From Pelobates cultripes (lineage: Eukaryota > Chordata > Amphibia > Anura > Pelobatidae), in NCBI GenBank assembly GCA_933207985.1, contig OW240915.1:265813360-265877359 (forward strand): 64,000 nucleotides of DNA, read 5' to 3'. The position numbers and the translations under genes were made by a program. Below are positions 36,236 through 48,258 of this stretch, one piece after another. Within the stretch, counting starts at the first letter, position 1. Each line of letters opens with the position of its first letter. Under the pieces are notes generated by a model. It saw nothing but the letters and a program-made list of their open reading frames with translations. It did no database searches and had not been told where the DNA came from.

Positions 36236-37915
36236 CTGAAACATTCAATTTGTTAATTCACACCTCAAGACATTATGCAGGTATGTCACTGTCTAGAATT
36301 TTTTTATAACAAGGATTAAGGCAGGTTACTCTTGCTCAGCAACCACTGCGGAATGATTGTGGAAAATAAGTTTGTAATAACTTTTTGTTTTGGTGACACC
36401 ACCACAAAACTTCCCAATTCCAGGAATATTTTATTTTGTTCTTTTTAATCTTTCTAGGGTGCCTATTTTACCTTATTGCCCTTCTTTCTAAAGGTCAATC
36501 TAAGTCCAGTGCTACCACCCTCTGTCTGTTTTCTTTGGTAAATCAATACATGTAATATTGACTGTCTGCATCTCATTTAGGCACATGCAGACCTCTCACT
36601 TAAATGAAAAAACACTTCAAATCGGTTGACTGGAATTGCACTGGAACGCAGGGCTGGAGATATGTAGCATTACAATTGTGTCTTACACACTCAAGGAATA
36701 TTCCTGCATATTCTGCACCTGTATAGTTCCTTTAAAAATAATTATCTGTAGTGAACTTATTAAAAAAAATATATTGCATATACATTGCACACCTGCCTGC
36801 CACTGAATAAAGTCTACAACAACTATCATTTTTGTTGTCTTTCTCTTGTGCATTATACTTGTACATACTCTTTTTTTTTCTTTGTTAAAAGGTACCGAAA
36901 ACCCAATTAGAAATGCAGATAGATGTACATTATACAAACCAATTTTCTTGCCTGCCTTAAGCCACCATGAAACGAATCTCATATAGCATCAAAGAAATAC
37001 ATTTAACAATGATAAATATTCCATAAAATTATATTTAAAGCAGAATTAACACAATTGGTAACGTTTGATCATTAATTCAATTATTTCAGTTAATGTTAAA
37101 TTAATCTTATAAAATTTTTGGGAGATCTATACATCCCCTATGCCATATTTTTACTTTATTAAAAGAAACACCTTAAAAACAAAACTATTTCCTGGACCAT
37201 ATCCAAATGTGTGAAATTAGTATTTAGATACGCATAATTATACAAAAATCCAATTTGAACATGCTTGCTTTCAAAACAATAAATCAAGGGAAAAACTTAA
37301 AAAAAAAAAAAAACTGTTTACAGCATCATGTAGTCTAATTCAACACTTTATAACTAAAGATGCATAATTGTGGCCGTTTTCAGTGATTTTCAATGTAACA
37401 TATCTGACATCGGCTTAAATATGTCAGATATATTTTAAAATAATTTTAGAAACCAATGTCACTGTTTAATACCACATCGGGCTTCTAACATAATTTAAAA
37501 ATAACCTACAGTATTTATGGCATGCAAATCAGGTGTACCAAAATGAAAACTAATTTACCCCTGACCTAAGCAGTGTGTAAGATATCTGATATATGAGTGT
37601 AAAATTATTATGAATGTAATTGCATTTTTAGAAAGTCTTCACATTTTAGAAACATATATAATATCAAAACTGATGTCTGTGCTATCTCAAATGGCAAATA
37701 TCACTTTTAAATTGAACATGGCATTATCAAATTCAAAATTATGATGTTTAAGAAGAAACAATGTTATGAAAATAAAACATTCTATAAACAAATGATTGCC
37801 AACACAGTACTTGAGGATTTAAGGATTTCCTAATTCTGTTACACTGATGATACAGTAATAACCTGGACCATTAGGTTTGGAACCATTTCTGTATAAACCT
37901 CCTTCCCATCCCTCT

Positions 37916-37990
37916 TTAAAGAGTTACTCCAAACACTATGACCTCTTCAGTGGTTGAAGTGGTCATGGTGCCTGGAATCTGTCTGCATAG
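37916..37990. mobile_element. Partial TTAA MITE end
   Basis: TTAAAGAGTTACTCCAAACA then CTATGACCTCTTCAGTGGTT foldback. Similar fragments lie at 42468-42535 and 45070-45150. Confidence 0.45.
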
Positions 37991-38371
37991 AATCCTTTTT
38001 GAAACGCTAGACATACAAAGTCTTTGCTGTTGGAGATGTAACTTAACCTCCAGTAACATCATTGGAGTGTCATTATCCAGTGTCACTAACAGACTAATGT
38101 CAATTCTGTGCAAATTCCTTTACACAGAATTAAATTAATTGGCAAAGAATATCTAGCAGGATCAACTTCTGGCTTCTACAGCTCTGCAGGTGCTAGATGT
38201 CGCTACTGGAGTACAACTGTTACAAAGCAAGGACCCAGATTATAGGGAAAACCAATGTAAAATGGTTTGCCCAGTTAGTAGGAAATGAGTCTAGTCTTAC
38301 AGCAGTAAGTTAAACTGCCTCTTGACTGCCTGATTCAAGTACACGTCATAATTGTTTTGAGATAATTTCAC

Positions 38372-38464
38372 CTCTTCTTTGTTTCCAATTCTTTGGTATG
38401 CATCCCCCAAGTGAAAATAAAAGCGTCCATCATCTGTACCAGGCTCTTCAGACTCCAGACCGTC
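38372..38464 (-). CDS. ASPH: ASPH coding exon (TPR to catalytic linker)
   Basis: Codes for 31 residues: DGLESEEPGTDDGRFYFHLG then DAYQRIGNKEE. DPGTDDGRFYFHLGDA is typical of ASPH. The exon is 93 nt, phase 0 at both ends, with an acceptor of eleven T then AG and donor GAG|GTGAAA. Joined to the next exon it reads NKEEAYKW, while human (from memory) reads NKEAYKW, so this frog has one extra Glu at the junction. A 133-bp hAT MITE lies 28 bp upstream of the acceptor, leaving very little room for the branch point. Confidence 0.95.
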
Positions 38465-38491
38465 CTAAAAAAAAAAAGAGAGACTTTAAAG

Positions 38492-38624
38492 CAGGGGTCC
38501 TGAAACGTCAGCCCCCCAGATGTTGCTGAACTACAACATAATTCTCTGGCTATCTGTGTAATTCAAAGAATCATGGGAGTTGTAGTTCAGCAACACCTGG
38601 AGGGCCACAGTTTGAGGACCCCTG
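38492..38624. mobile_element. hAT MITE close to an ASPH splice acceptor
   Basis: Begins CAGGGGTCCTGAAACGTCAG and ends GTTTGAGGACCCCTG. A perfect 8-bp target duplication CTTTAAAG occurs at 38484-38491 and 38625-38632. The two halves are near-complete inverted copies (TGTTGCTGAACTACAACAT versus GTTGTAGTTCAGCAACA). It sits 28 bp upstream of the acceptor of the exon at 38372-38464. Confidence 0.9.
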
Positions 38625-38782
38625 CTTTAAAGCTTGAAATTAGGGAGGTAGTTAGGATAGAATTCTGTTTGGGGCACTGTGGGCACCAACATTCTTTAAT
38701 GCATATAATAGTTTTTGCCCTCAATAATAATTGTTTGCATACACAAATCTGTAGAGTTTTGCAAAAAAGTAATAAATACTTT

Positions 38783-38850
38783 TAGAAACATAGAATGTGG
38801 CGGCAGATAAGAACCATTCGGCCCATCTAGTCTGCCCAATTTTCTAAATA
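38783..38850 (+). repeat. Dispersed repeat, same family as 14994-15094
   Basis: AGAAACATAGAATGTGGCGG then CAGATAAGAACCATTCGGCC and CATCTAGTCTGCCC. Confidence 0.6.
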
Positions 38851-39640
38851 CTTTCATTAGTCCCTTTTGCAGAATTATGCAACTTAAGCCTTAGCCATGC
38901 TCCCTCATTCTAACGCATTTACTTACATACATAAACAGCTAGCTTACACAAAAGTTAGCTGTACACAGACGCAGAGTCTCACTGACTGTCAAAATTCTTA
39001 TTGCCTTTAGCTTATTACAGTGCAGTGACACTAACCTCCACCCGCCCCCATGAGATAAGCATTTCTCTTAAAATGACACATCAGACTTTGATATTCACAA
39101 GTCTACAGTCTAATTGAGTCCAGCATGATATTTTTTTTTAAGTTTTATTAAAATATTCAGTAATACCAGCGATATATCCAAAAGTCAAGTATAGTTAGTC
39201 TGGAGCTATAGTGATTCTCAACATCTCTCTCTAATGTAGAGCACGATTTACTAAGCCATAAGTGTGCCATTGTCATGTGTTTTTGGTAGTCACACCATAG
39301 TACTCTAAAAAGTACAGCTCTGAAATGTTTTTAATATTGTCATTTTACGTAATTTGCACAAAACCTGCACTATAAAAAATAACTGACAAGGAAACCCTAA
39401 TGAAAGAAGAATTAGCAACAGAGTATCAGAGTCAATAATTATAGATGGTGATTAATAGTAGAGAAGAATGTGGATCATTTTATTTCAGAAGGGGGGCATG
39501 TTCTGATGCAGTAATGGTGGTAGAAATAAGGAAAATATGAGAAGGTGATACAAATGCATACCAAATACATAACAGAGAGTGTCCAGGTTGAAAAAAGATT
39601 TGGAATGGAATATCAATGATTCAAACGCAAAAGAACTTAC

Positions 39641-39739
39641 CTTTAAGTAAGGAACACTTTCTGCTATCTTGTTATCAGTTTTCAGAATAAATCCATAATG
39701 TACTTTAGCAAAGCCATTATTAGAATCTATTGCTAAAAC
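39641..39739 (-). CDS. ASPH: ASPH coding exon (TPR region)
   Basis: Codes for 33 residues: VLAIDSNNGFAKVHYGFILK then TDNKIAESVPYLK. Human has VLSVTPNDGFAKVHYGFILK and AQNKIAESIPYLK. The exon is 99 nt, phase 0 at both ends, with acceptor AATTTAG and donor AAG|GTAAGT, a perfect 5' splice site. This is the last complete TPR-like unit before the linker to the catalytic domain. Confidence 0.96.
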
Positions 39740-40477
39740 CTAAATTAAAAATAAATAAATTATAATATCCTATTTACAGTATAAAAGAAAATATTGTATA
39801 ACAAAATATTTAAATGATTACTATTGTATAAAAGAATGCATTGCAAGTAATGTGTAAACACGTTATACATGCTACATGCATTGTCCATGTAATTTGTTTA
39901 ATTTTGTGCAATCCAGTAGCTAGTTAAAATGTCATTATGGGTTGTACTCATTTTAATACAGGTTTTAGCTTTCTCTTACCATAAAGCCACACAAATTTTG
40001 TTTTAGCCACTATGATGCAACAAGGACACATGCTCCTCTATGCCACGAGGAAAGGAATGCCCAAATATGCAAGCTGACAAATGGCACTTGCCAAGTATTT
40101 GCCCAAGAGCGCACCCAGAGTATTATAGACTGATGACATTGCCCACATACTGCTGTGAAGGTAAGTAAGATTTATATAAACTCTTTGTGCACCCCAAGGA
40201 TGTGCATTACAAATTCAACTTACCAGGTAGACATGGGTTATCAAGTTACCAGCAAAGGCCTTGATTTAATTCTATTGGATAACGTTTTCAAATGTTCAAA
40301 ATCTGTTAGATAAAACATTTGAAAAGTTTTTTTCTAACAAATTATGATCATTTGAAAAAGCTAATCCAAAACAATAAAATTGTAGTTTGTTCTTATGAAA
40401 CAATTTAACGGAACTGATAGGTAACATAACTCATTTAAATATCATAAAATCCATGTTAAACAAAATAGTGATTTTAC

Positions 40478-40614
40478 CTCTTCATAAACTTGTTTTGCTT
40501 TGTTGTTATCGCCAATCAAAAGGTAGCCCACACCAAGGTCATTCTTGAGAGATACATCATCTGGGTACAACTGTACTAATTTCTGAAGGGTAAGCAATGA
40601 CCCCCTCATTCGAC
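40478..40614 (-). CDS. ASPH: ASPH coding exon (TPR region)
   Basis: Codes for (G)RMRGSLLTLQKLVQLYPDD, then VSLKNDLGVGYLLIGDNNKA and KQVYEE. NDLGVGYLLIGDN is a hallmark ASPH stretch and is identical to human. The exon is 137 nt, phase 1 in and phase 0 out, with acceptor ATACTAG and donor GAG|GTAAAA. The acceptor has a weak polypyrimidine tract (CTCCATAAAATACTAG). About human residues 434-479. Confidence 0.96.
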
Positions 40615-42657
40615 CTAGTATTTTATGGAGGGTATAAATAATTTTGTTAAAGGAGAAAAAGGAAAGTGTGTTTAATACTAAATAGATCAGGGGCATCGAG
40701 TATACATTCCTAATGTAAGCAGATTAACTATTCCTCACACACTCAGACACCACACATAAACCCAGACTCCCATACACACATAATACTTTGACTTCTCCAC
40801 ATACAAAGGCACACTAAGCCCCCCTCCACATACAGTTCTCAGGCTCCAAACACACGCACAACACTCGGTCACCTCCATACATATAGAACACTTAGCCACC
40901 ACACACAATATTTCAACCTGATGTAATACAATATCTAAAAGTCACCTCATTTCTACACTCAGTACTTGTGAGCAATACTGAAGGGGAGAAAATAAAGCAA
41001 TCTCAGACACCACACAACACACTCCTGGAGACACAGAATTCAGCCAACACAAACACAACACTCAACCAGCACACACAGGCACACTCAGCCCCACCTATAT
41101 ACAGCTTTTACCCTCCACCACACACACAAATTGAACACTTAGCCACCAAACACACACACAGACACACTCTCTTTAAACCTGGTGGGATAAAATGCCTAAA
41201 TGTCCCCACCTTTCTACACCTAGTACATTTGGGCAAGACTCACAATGTAAACATTACTAGCAATTACTTAAAATGCGCTCAGCAAAATTATGCATGTTAT
41301 TAAAAAAAAAAAAAAAAAAAGGTAAAGGATTTTGCAGGGCTTTTTTTAAAGAAAAAAAATGAATGATTAATTGAAAATGAAATAAGGGGGAATGTGTCGG
41401 GGAATAAAGTCTGTGAACTCTGAATTGATCTTGGAAAAGATGAGAAGAGGGTTTGTGAACAGGAGGTAGAGAAACACTTGTACTTTTCTTTGCAATCATG
41501 CTTGAATTTCTTAAATGATTTGATAGCTATGCACCCTAACATCAAAGGTTCTTTAGATGTATGAATAAGAGAGACTAATAAGAGACCGTTTGCTTTGGCA
41601 TGTTTGTCATATCTATTAGATTATTTTATGATGGTATCTAAGATGATATCTACAAACAATCAACCAGCGGCTCTGTGTGCTGTCAACTCAATTCTGAATT
41701 AAATAAACACTTTTATTCTAGGGCATGTCACTGAATAATTATAGAGGTGATATTTGCACCGCGTCTCTTAAAAGTAGCTTTAATTTTCAATGCTGAACAA
41801 GTAATGTCTGAACATCTCCATGCATTTTTAAGATCTCAATGTGGCTTTCTTGGGGAATTGAGATTTTTTTAAAATCCTAACACGTAACTTCACATAAATT
41901 GTTTTTTTGAAAATGGGAAAGAACAAGGAAAATTGTATTTTTATAGCTTTCTTACAGCTCTCAGAAGTGAAATAAAAATCTGATATGAATAAATTGAAGT
42001 TGAATTTTTTACATATATTAGAAAAAAAGCAGTGATATTTAATCTTTTCTCTACCAATTATTTAGCTTAAGCTTAAGTTAAAATAAAGCAGTGCTCTGTG
42101 TATTAATTATATAGGGCTTTAAAATGTATTTTTAATAGTTTTTTTATTACAACTTTCAATATGCATACATATATAATTGAATGTACAATTACAATAAGTC
42201 TGAAATGTCATCATATAAAAGCCCTAACCTTATGAGTAATGTCCAAACGGTTAATTTAATGCATGCTGTCTACAGACAAATAAATAAAAAAATAAGCAAT
42301 AATTATAGACACCAGAGTATATGCACTGTCAGCTAACAGTTGCATTGGCCCATAATGCACTGTTATGAATAAAAGAGGTATGTTATGTGATGAACATATA
42401 ATTGTGCCTATATAGTTCAATGGTGAGAACACCATGAATATGCTGAGCAATTTTAGGTTTCAGTTTTAAAGCAACATTCCAAACACCAAAACCACTACAG
42501 CCTCAAATGGATTTAGTGGGCACATGGACTGCCCAGGGAAGACATAAAGAGATGGGAGCATTTTAACTTATTATGATATACATTTAACAACACATGTGAC
42601 AATTTGCCTTTGTCTATCTAATAGAAAAACATATCCATCATCCTATAACGTGTTTCA

Positions 42658-43059
42658 TTAAAGGGACATAATAGTCACCAGAACAACTATAGCTTATTTT
42701 ATTTGTTCTGGTGAGTATGGTCAGAACCTGCAGGCTTTCTGATTTCAGAAGAAAAGGCAGTGTTTATATTGTTACCTAGGGACACCTCCAGTGGCCACTC
42801 CTCAGATGGTCACTGATGTTCAGCGTCTCTGCGCTCTGCATGGAGACACTGAACATTCCCTATAGAGATGCATTGATTCATTTAAGGAAAGCATTGGATT
42901 GGCTGAGATCATCAATTCTGATGATGTCAGCCAAAGAGATAGATTGGGGTGGTGCTGGAAATAAAGGTAAGTTGTATTACGATTTTAAATGGTGTTTTTG
43001 TTAACACTGTAGGGTGAGGAATACATGCTTGTGTTTCTGACCCTATAGTATTCCTTTAA
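42658..43059. mobile_element. TTAA MITE
   Basis: Starts TTAAAGGGACATAATAGTCA and ends ACCCTATAGTATTCCTTTAA. Contains ATAAAGGTAAGTTGTAT near 42962. Confidence 0.72.
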
Positions 43060-43628
43060 CCACTTCCTCGCCCTAACATTATGATCGGTTTGTACCTAGA
43101 TCATTAGCTATTCTAATCTACCTTGGTAATATGCAATAAATTAATAAGTTTTTTAAAAAGTCTAAACTTCACTTATATCTTTTCTTCAACAATGACAATT
43201 GTTTTGGGTAGACCAAGAGGATTTAGAATCTCTGCATATTAGTATAGGACAAACTGACTACTTGTATACAGAACTCATATTTGTAGTAACCAATAGAGGT
43301 TCATAAATGTTTCAATCTATACCTCCATTCATGACTATGCAATTTTCATCAGATCTCTACTGAAGACAGTGCATGGAGTGAAATGGCACATGTGTGACTG
43401 AATTATATCACTGAATAAAATAGTGAAAATCGCCTGTAATGTGTGTTAACCTTTTCCAAGAGGTACTGTGTTTTCTTTGCAATTATATAAAAGATTTAGC
43501 AAGTGACCTCACATTCAAGTTCATTCATGGCACAGCCAGTGCATGCATTGCCAATGAGAAGGAGAAGAAATAGAACCATTGCTTTATTTCTCCAAAGCAC
43601 AGCGATTTTAACAATGTTTGACAGGGAA

Positions 43629-44182
43629 TTAAAGGGACACTGTAGTCACCGGAACAACTACAACTTAATGTAGTTCTTCTGGTGAGTATAATAGTTCCCT
43701 TCAGGCTTTTTTCATGCAAACACTGCCTTTTCAGAGAAAAGGCAGTGTTTACATTGCCTCTAGGGAAACCTCCAAGTGGCCTCTGGAGGTGCTTCCTGGG
43801 TCAGTGCTGCAGAAAAAGCAGCCCTGACATTCAGCGTTACCATGCTCTGCATGGAGACGCTGAATTTTCTTCATAGAGATGCATTGATTCAATGCATCTC
43901 TATGAGGAGGTTGTGATTGGCCAAAATGACATTTAGCCCCGCCTCCGTGCAGATTTTAGCCGAACTAATGCTATGGGAAAGCACTGGATTGGCTAAAAAT
44001 CTGACATTTTGATGATGCCACAAAGGGGGAAGAGCCAGCGTCGGTGGACCTGAGGGGCGCTGGAAATAAGGTGAGTTTTAAACTTTTATAGGGAGGCTAA
44101 GGGGAGGGGCCTAAATGGTGGGTTAAACACTATATGGTCAGGAATACATATTTGTGTTCCTGACCCAATATTGTTCCTTTAA
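43629..44182. mobile_element. TTAA MITE
   Basis: Starts TTAAAGGGACACTGTAGTCA with foldback CCGGAACAACTACAAC..GTAGTTCTTCTGG, ends ACCCAATATTGTTCCTTTAA. Contains the CACTGCCTTTTCAGAGAAAAGGCAGTG palindrome near 43720. Confidence 0.75.
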
Positions 44183-44593
44183 TTTGGAGGCACCCAGCTA
44201 AACGATAAAGAGGCATGAATTTCTACATTTAATTAGATTTTTCACACCCCACAAATACATATTTGTTGAATATTGGGATAAATAAACACAATACTTAACT
44301 CGTGTGAATTGACAGTTCCCTTTTTAAAAAAAAAAAAAAATGTTCTATAGAAATCAGTTAAATGCTTACGTTCATAAATAATCTGTAGTCAGTTTTTCCA
44401 AAGATTTTTTAGAGTATGGCAGTTCCCAATGGAACGCCTAATAAAGATTTTAGTAAGATAAGAATAAGATTCACTTTCATCAGATTTGTTTCCTTTCTAC
44501 CTTTTGGCATTGACTCGTTCTGTTTACCTGAAACTGTGTCACTTCACATTGAATGTAATTCCAATTTATTCACCATTAGAGAATCTGCCTCAC

Positions 44594-44744
44594 CTAGAAA
44601 TTGCTGTCGGTTGGCTCGTCTCTGTAATGACAACTTCACTAGATCTGCTGGCACATTGGGTAATCCTGTGACTTCTTCGTATGTGTTGATGGCTTTCAGA
44701 AGAATATCATTGCTTCTTCTCTTTTCAGCCAAGTCATCTTCAGA
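44594..44744 (-). CDS. ASPH: ASPH coding exon (TPR region)
   Basis: Codes for 50 residues starting SEDDLAEKRRSNDILLKAIN and ending LQRRANRQQFL plus the first base of a Gly codon. Human has CEDDLAEKRRSN at the same place, so the human Cys is Ser here. The exon is 151 nt, phase 0 in and phase 1 out, with acceptor TTGTAG and donor CTAG|GTGAGG. The core LPNVPADLVKLSLQRR resembles human LPDVPADLLKLSLKRR. About human residues 384-434. Confidence 0.95.
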
Positions 44745-45439
44745 CTACAATGAAAATCCAAGTATCCAAATTTGTGAAATTCCAACAGTTAAATAAACAT
44801 CACAATGGCAGTATCTTGTAATACAGTGGTTAGTATTCCTAAAGAGTAACACAATAAGGCAAAAGTATAATTTTACATGTTATAAATATTACTTAATAAG
44901 TGCAGAAAAATAATAATGCGTTCAATAAGTTATAAAAATAACATATTTTAGACCTTCAAAATAAAAACAGTCTACTATATACACTGACAACTCAATGTAA
45001 AAAAAAATATATCGCTAAATGTCATCTAATCACATTTTAATTAAGACATACCCATATGTATGAGATGAGCATTTGTTTAAATGGATACAGACACCATCAC
45101 ACCTACAGCTTAATTTATTGGTTATGGTGACAGTATGCATTTGGGTGCCACATCTGATGCCATTTTTGAGTGTTTTGATAAAATTAAGGCTATCCTGGCA
45201 CCCAAAACCTAGTCCTTCAGATAATTGGAATAATGCATGTCTACATGATCCAGTAAAAGTAATTTGACTTTGGAAATCTCTGATAGGCTGTAAAGTACTA
45301 GGAGAGGATTAGCCCAACCAAAATGAGCATTACAAATTGAATAACATTTACTTGGTGCATTGAAAAGACAAATAATATATATATCAACAAGGCCAGCATA
45401 CAATGGCAATCGTTCTTGATGCAAAGATTCCATTCACAA

Positions 45440-45815
45440 TGAATGGGTGCTCAAATATAAGCAATATATATATCCAGAAAGTCAGAAAAATATTGCGCTC
45501 ACAGGACTTGTTGCAAAATGTGAACAATGTGTTTATTCCATTACAAACAGTAGTAGGATAGTCAACATTTTGGACCTCACCCGGTACCTTCTCAAGACAA
45601 ATGCCCACCAAAACATTAAGCAACCTATACCAAACTATTTATACACTTAAATCTAACAGATTTAAAGTTCTAAATGTATATATTAATGAAAAAGATCTCA
45701 GGCACTCACTTTACTTGGTTCATGGCAGATTTATTGCTAAAGACCTGTATAGACCTGTAATAAATCTGCCTGGAACCAAGTACATTGAGTGCCGGAGATC
45801 TTTTTCATTACTGCG
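45440..45815. repeat. Penelope-like repeat remnants and an inverted repeat
   Basis: GTCAACATTTTGGACCTCAC and CTTCTCAAGACAAATGCCCA resemble the 3' end of Penelope-like elements. AAAAAGATCTCAGGCACTCA at 45689 is repeated inverted as TGAGTGCCGGAGATCTTTTT at 45788. Lies in the 1.2-kb intron 44745-45945. Confidence 0.4.
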
Positions 45816-45945
45816 AGTTTGCTGACCCTTGCTCAGTAGCATTGGTATATTGCGACTGAGTGCGACCCTACCTTTTGTTTACTAAATGTATATATTGACA
45901 TATTAAGACTTTATACACTGTACATATATATTATTTTTAATTTAC

Positions 45946-46032
45946 CTGTGCTTTGCCATATCTTGCTTTTGGACTCTGTGGATATTTGTTAACCAAACTT
46001 TCAAATGCTCTTAAAGCCTCGTCCACTTTTCC
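45946..46032 (-). CDS. ASPH: ASPH coding exon (TPR-like repeat)
   Basis: Codes for 29 residues, GKVDEALRAFESLVNKYPQS then PKARYGKAQ, close to human GKIEEAVNAFKELVRKYPQS. It is a helix-turn-helix TPR-like unit ending in the conserved YPQSPxARYGKAQ. The exon is 87 nt, phase 0 at both ends, with acceptor TTACAG and donor CAG|GTAAAT. It is separated from the previous exon by a 13.4-kb intron (46033-59397) that is full of transposon relics. The TPR region lies in the ER lumen and packs against the catalytic domain to form the substrate groove. Confidence 0.95.
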
Positions 46033-46264
46033 CTGTAAAGGAATCGAAATTACATGATCACTGAACAGTGTATTATCTCTATACAACACAGTGTCACAAA
46101 TTAGTGTGTAAAACAGGACTGACAAACTTTAAATTAAACATTTTGGTGGATTCCTTTGAATATTAAGGTTTACAACAGTTAAATGAGAGACAGCAAACAC
46201 TGAAAGGATTTTTTCAATTGCCTTAGTATGAATTTACAACTCCTGATGAAACCAATCAAGACAC

Positions 46265-47570
46265 TCAAACATAACCTTTTACGTTTCCTTGGGCAATGTG
46301 AAACCAGCATCCTTTGCCTTCTCTCCTGGCATTGTTTTCTAGAGCTTTATTCTCCCTGTTCTCTGCATAGAAAATGCCCACTTCCTTACATGTGTTAGTT
46401 GCATAACGAAAGGCCTTCTTCACAATTTCATTATGCTGATCTGCAAGAAACTCTTTCAGGGCTTGTAGCTTCATGATGCACTTTTCAAGAGTGAGTCTCA
46501 CTGTTTTTGAAAGCACTTCTGTGTGATATTAACTTCTTCCAGAAAGAACAGTAACGCAAAAAAGTAAAATCCCATTCATCAGGCAGCAACATCTGAGGTG
46601 ATCATCTTGTGTCCACGTTTTCTTATTGGAATACACCGTTTTTAAAAGGCTGAAGTCAGTTCTTCAAAATTTGCACTCTCTGGCTTCACAGCATCATAAT
46701 GAGCTGTGTTTGGGAAAGTCACGCCTAAATTCTCCATCAGCAATACGCATTCCAATGATGCATAGAAACCAATATGAAGGAATACACTCTCCTTAATGTT
46801 CCAAAAAAAAATCACACAGGAAGCAATACATCCAAATGAGTGCACTCGACAAAGAAGGTTCAAAAAATGGTTTGCACACGGCATAAACAAAGCCTTGAGA
46901 TTAATCTATTTATCTTTTCCTGAACTCCACATTAATATCTGCAATATTTGCAGCATTATCATATCCTTGACCACGGCAAAGGCTAAAGTCCAGTAAATCT
47001 TCCTCCACATGTTGCAGGTTCATTCATTCTAAATTTTTGGAGAGAAATAAGAAGTCATTATCTTTCCAGATGCAAAAGTATGTTTCAGCATTTGTACTAT
47101 CTACAGAAAGTTTCCCTTGTTTGCTGATAACATGGTCTCTCTACATCTACAAAAAGGAAGATTCTGGTGAGCCAGAAACAAGGTTATATCCAAGAGACAA
47201 TGCAAAATATCCCTCCATTTATTTTTCTCTTTGTCCACTGTTGTTTGATAGGCATCAATCAAGGCTTTTTGTAGCTTCAATCCTGCTCTCAAGGTCTTCC
47301 ATTTCTCCAAGTATCTGCTCAGAAGCCTCATGGTCAGACACTTTTGGATTCAGCTTCCACCGCACCTGAAACCAGGTAACAAAACTGGATGCTCCAGTTA
47401 CTTTTTCATCAAGAGCAAAAAGTCTGCAGCAAAAACAAAACAAATTGTCTTTTGATGGAGAGTATACAATCCCCGTTCTAAGAATTTTCTTGCCATTTGG
47501 AAGAGCCTTATAGAACCATGCATGGTCAGCTGTTGACTCTTCCCTTTTGATTTGTCCCCATGCATTTCAA
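46265..47570 (-). pseudogene. Decayed hAT-type transposase (ZMYM/TTF zinc-finger family)
   Basis: On the minus strand, conserved pieces appear in order but in changing frames. A TTF/ZMYM finger with LFCFCCRLFALDE lies near 47405-47450. WKLNPKVSDHEASEQIL follows near 47310-47365. KNKWRDILHCLLDITLFLAH then QNLPF lies near 47145-47230. LCRGQGYDNAANI, the conserved catalytic block, lies near 46950-46980. LFMPCANHFLNLL lies near 46860-46890. Stops and frameshifts lie between them, so no protein can be made. Confidence 0.75.
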
Positions 47571-48180
47571 CAGCATTGAAAGGCCAATCTCTATTTAGGC
47601 AAAGTTCTCATCTCTACTTAATATGGTCCACTTTTAAATCATCTGGAACTGGAACTGCCAAGCAGCTGCATCAGAATAAACTGCCTCCCTCTACATTAAT
47701 TCACTGCTCTAAGATAAATTAATCTTCCCCAATACTTGCACTTTCACATACTAATTTTCTTGAGAAGATACTTCTGGTATTTCCCCCTTGGATTCCCAGA
47801 TTGTTTGTCTTCAGCACTTTATCCTACTGCAGTAGATATTTGAAGGCGCAACATATTTTAAAATCAATCCAGACATTGCCACAACTGACTTCCTCTTGCC
47901 TTCTCCATTTTTCAATTCATTGTTAAAACCTGCTAGGTCGATTTCACTTCATATTGGTTTTTTTTCCGCAATTTATTTAAATATGAAGTTATATATGTTA
48001 GTATTGGTACTGTTGTCTCCACTTTGAAATTATAAGGGACAAAAACATATTTTATAGTAATGAAAAACAAAGTATCTTTGATAAAGTAGCAAAAATTTAA
48101 AGATAGAAAACTGCCTAGTGTTTTAAGATAGCTAAGATAAAGAACTTATCTAATAATCAAGGCATACATTTTTGATTACT

Positions 48181-48258
48181 TTAACCCCTTAAGGACCAAA
48201 CTTCTGGAATAAAAGGGAATCATGACATGTCACACGTCATGTGTCCTTAAGGGGTTAA
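48181..48258. mobile_element. Compact palindromic MITE
   Basis: TTAACCCCTTAAGGACCAAA at the left and GTGTCCTTAAGGGGTTAA at the right, with inner CATGACATGT..ACGTCATG. It is 78 bp and nearly all stem. Confidence 0.7.
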
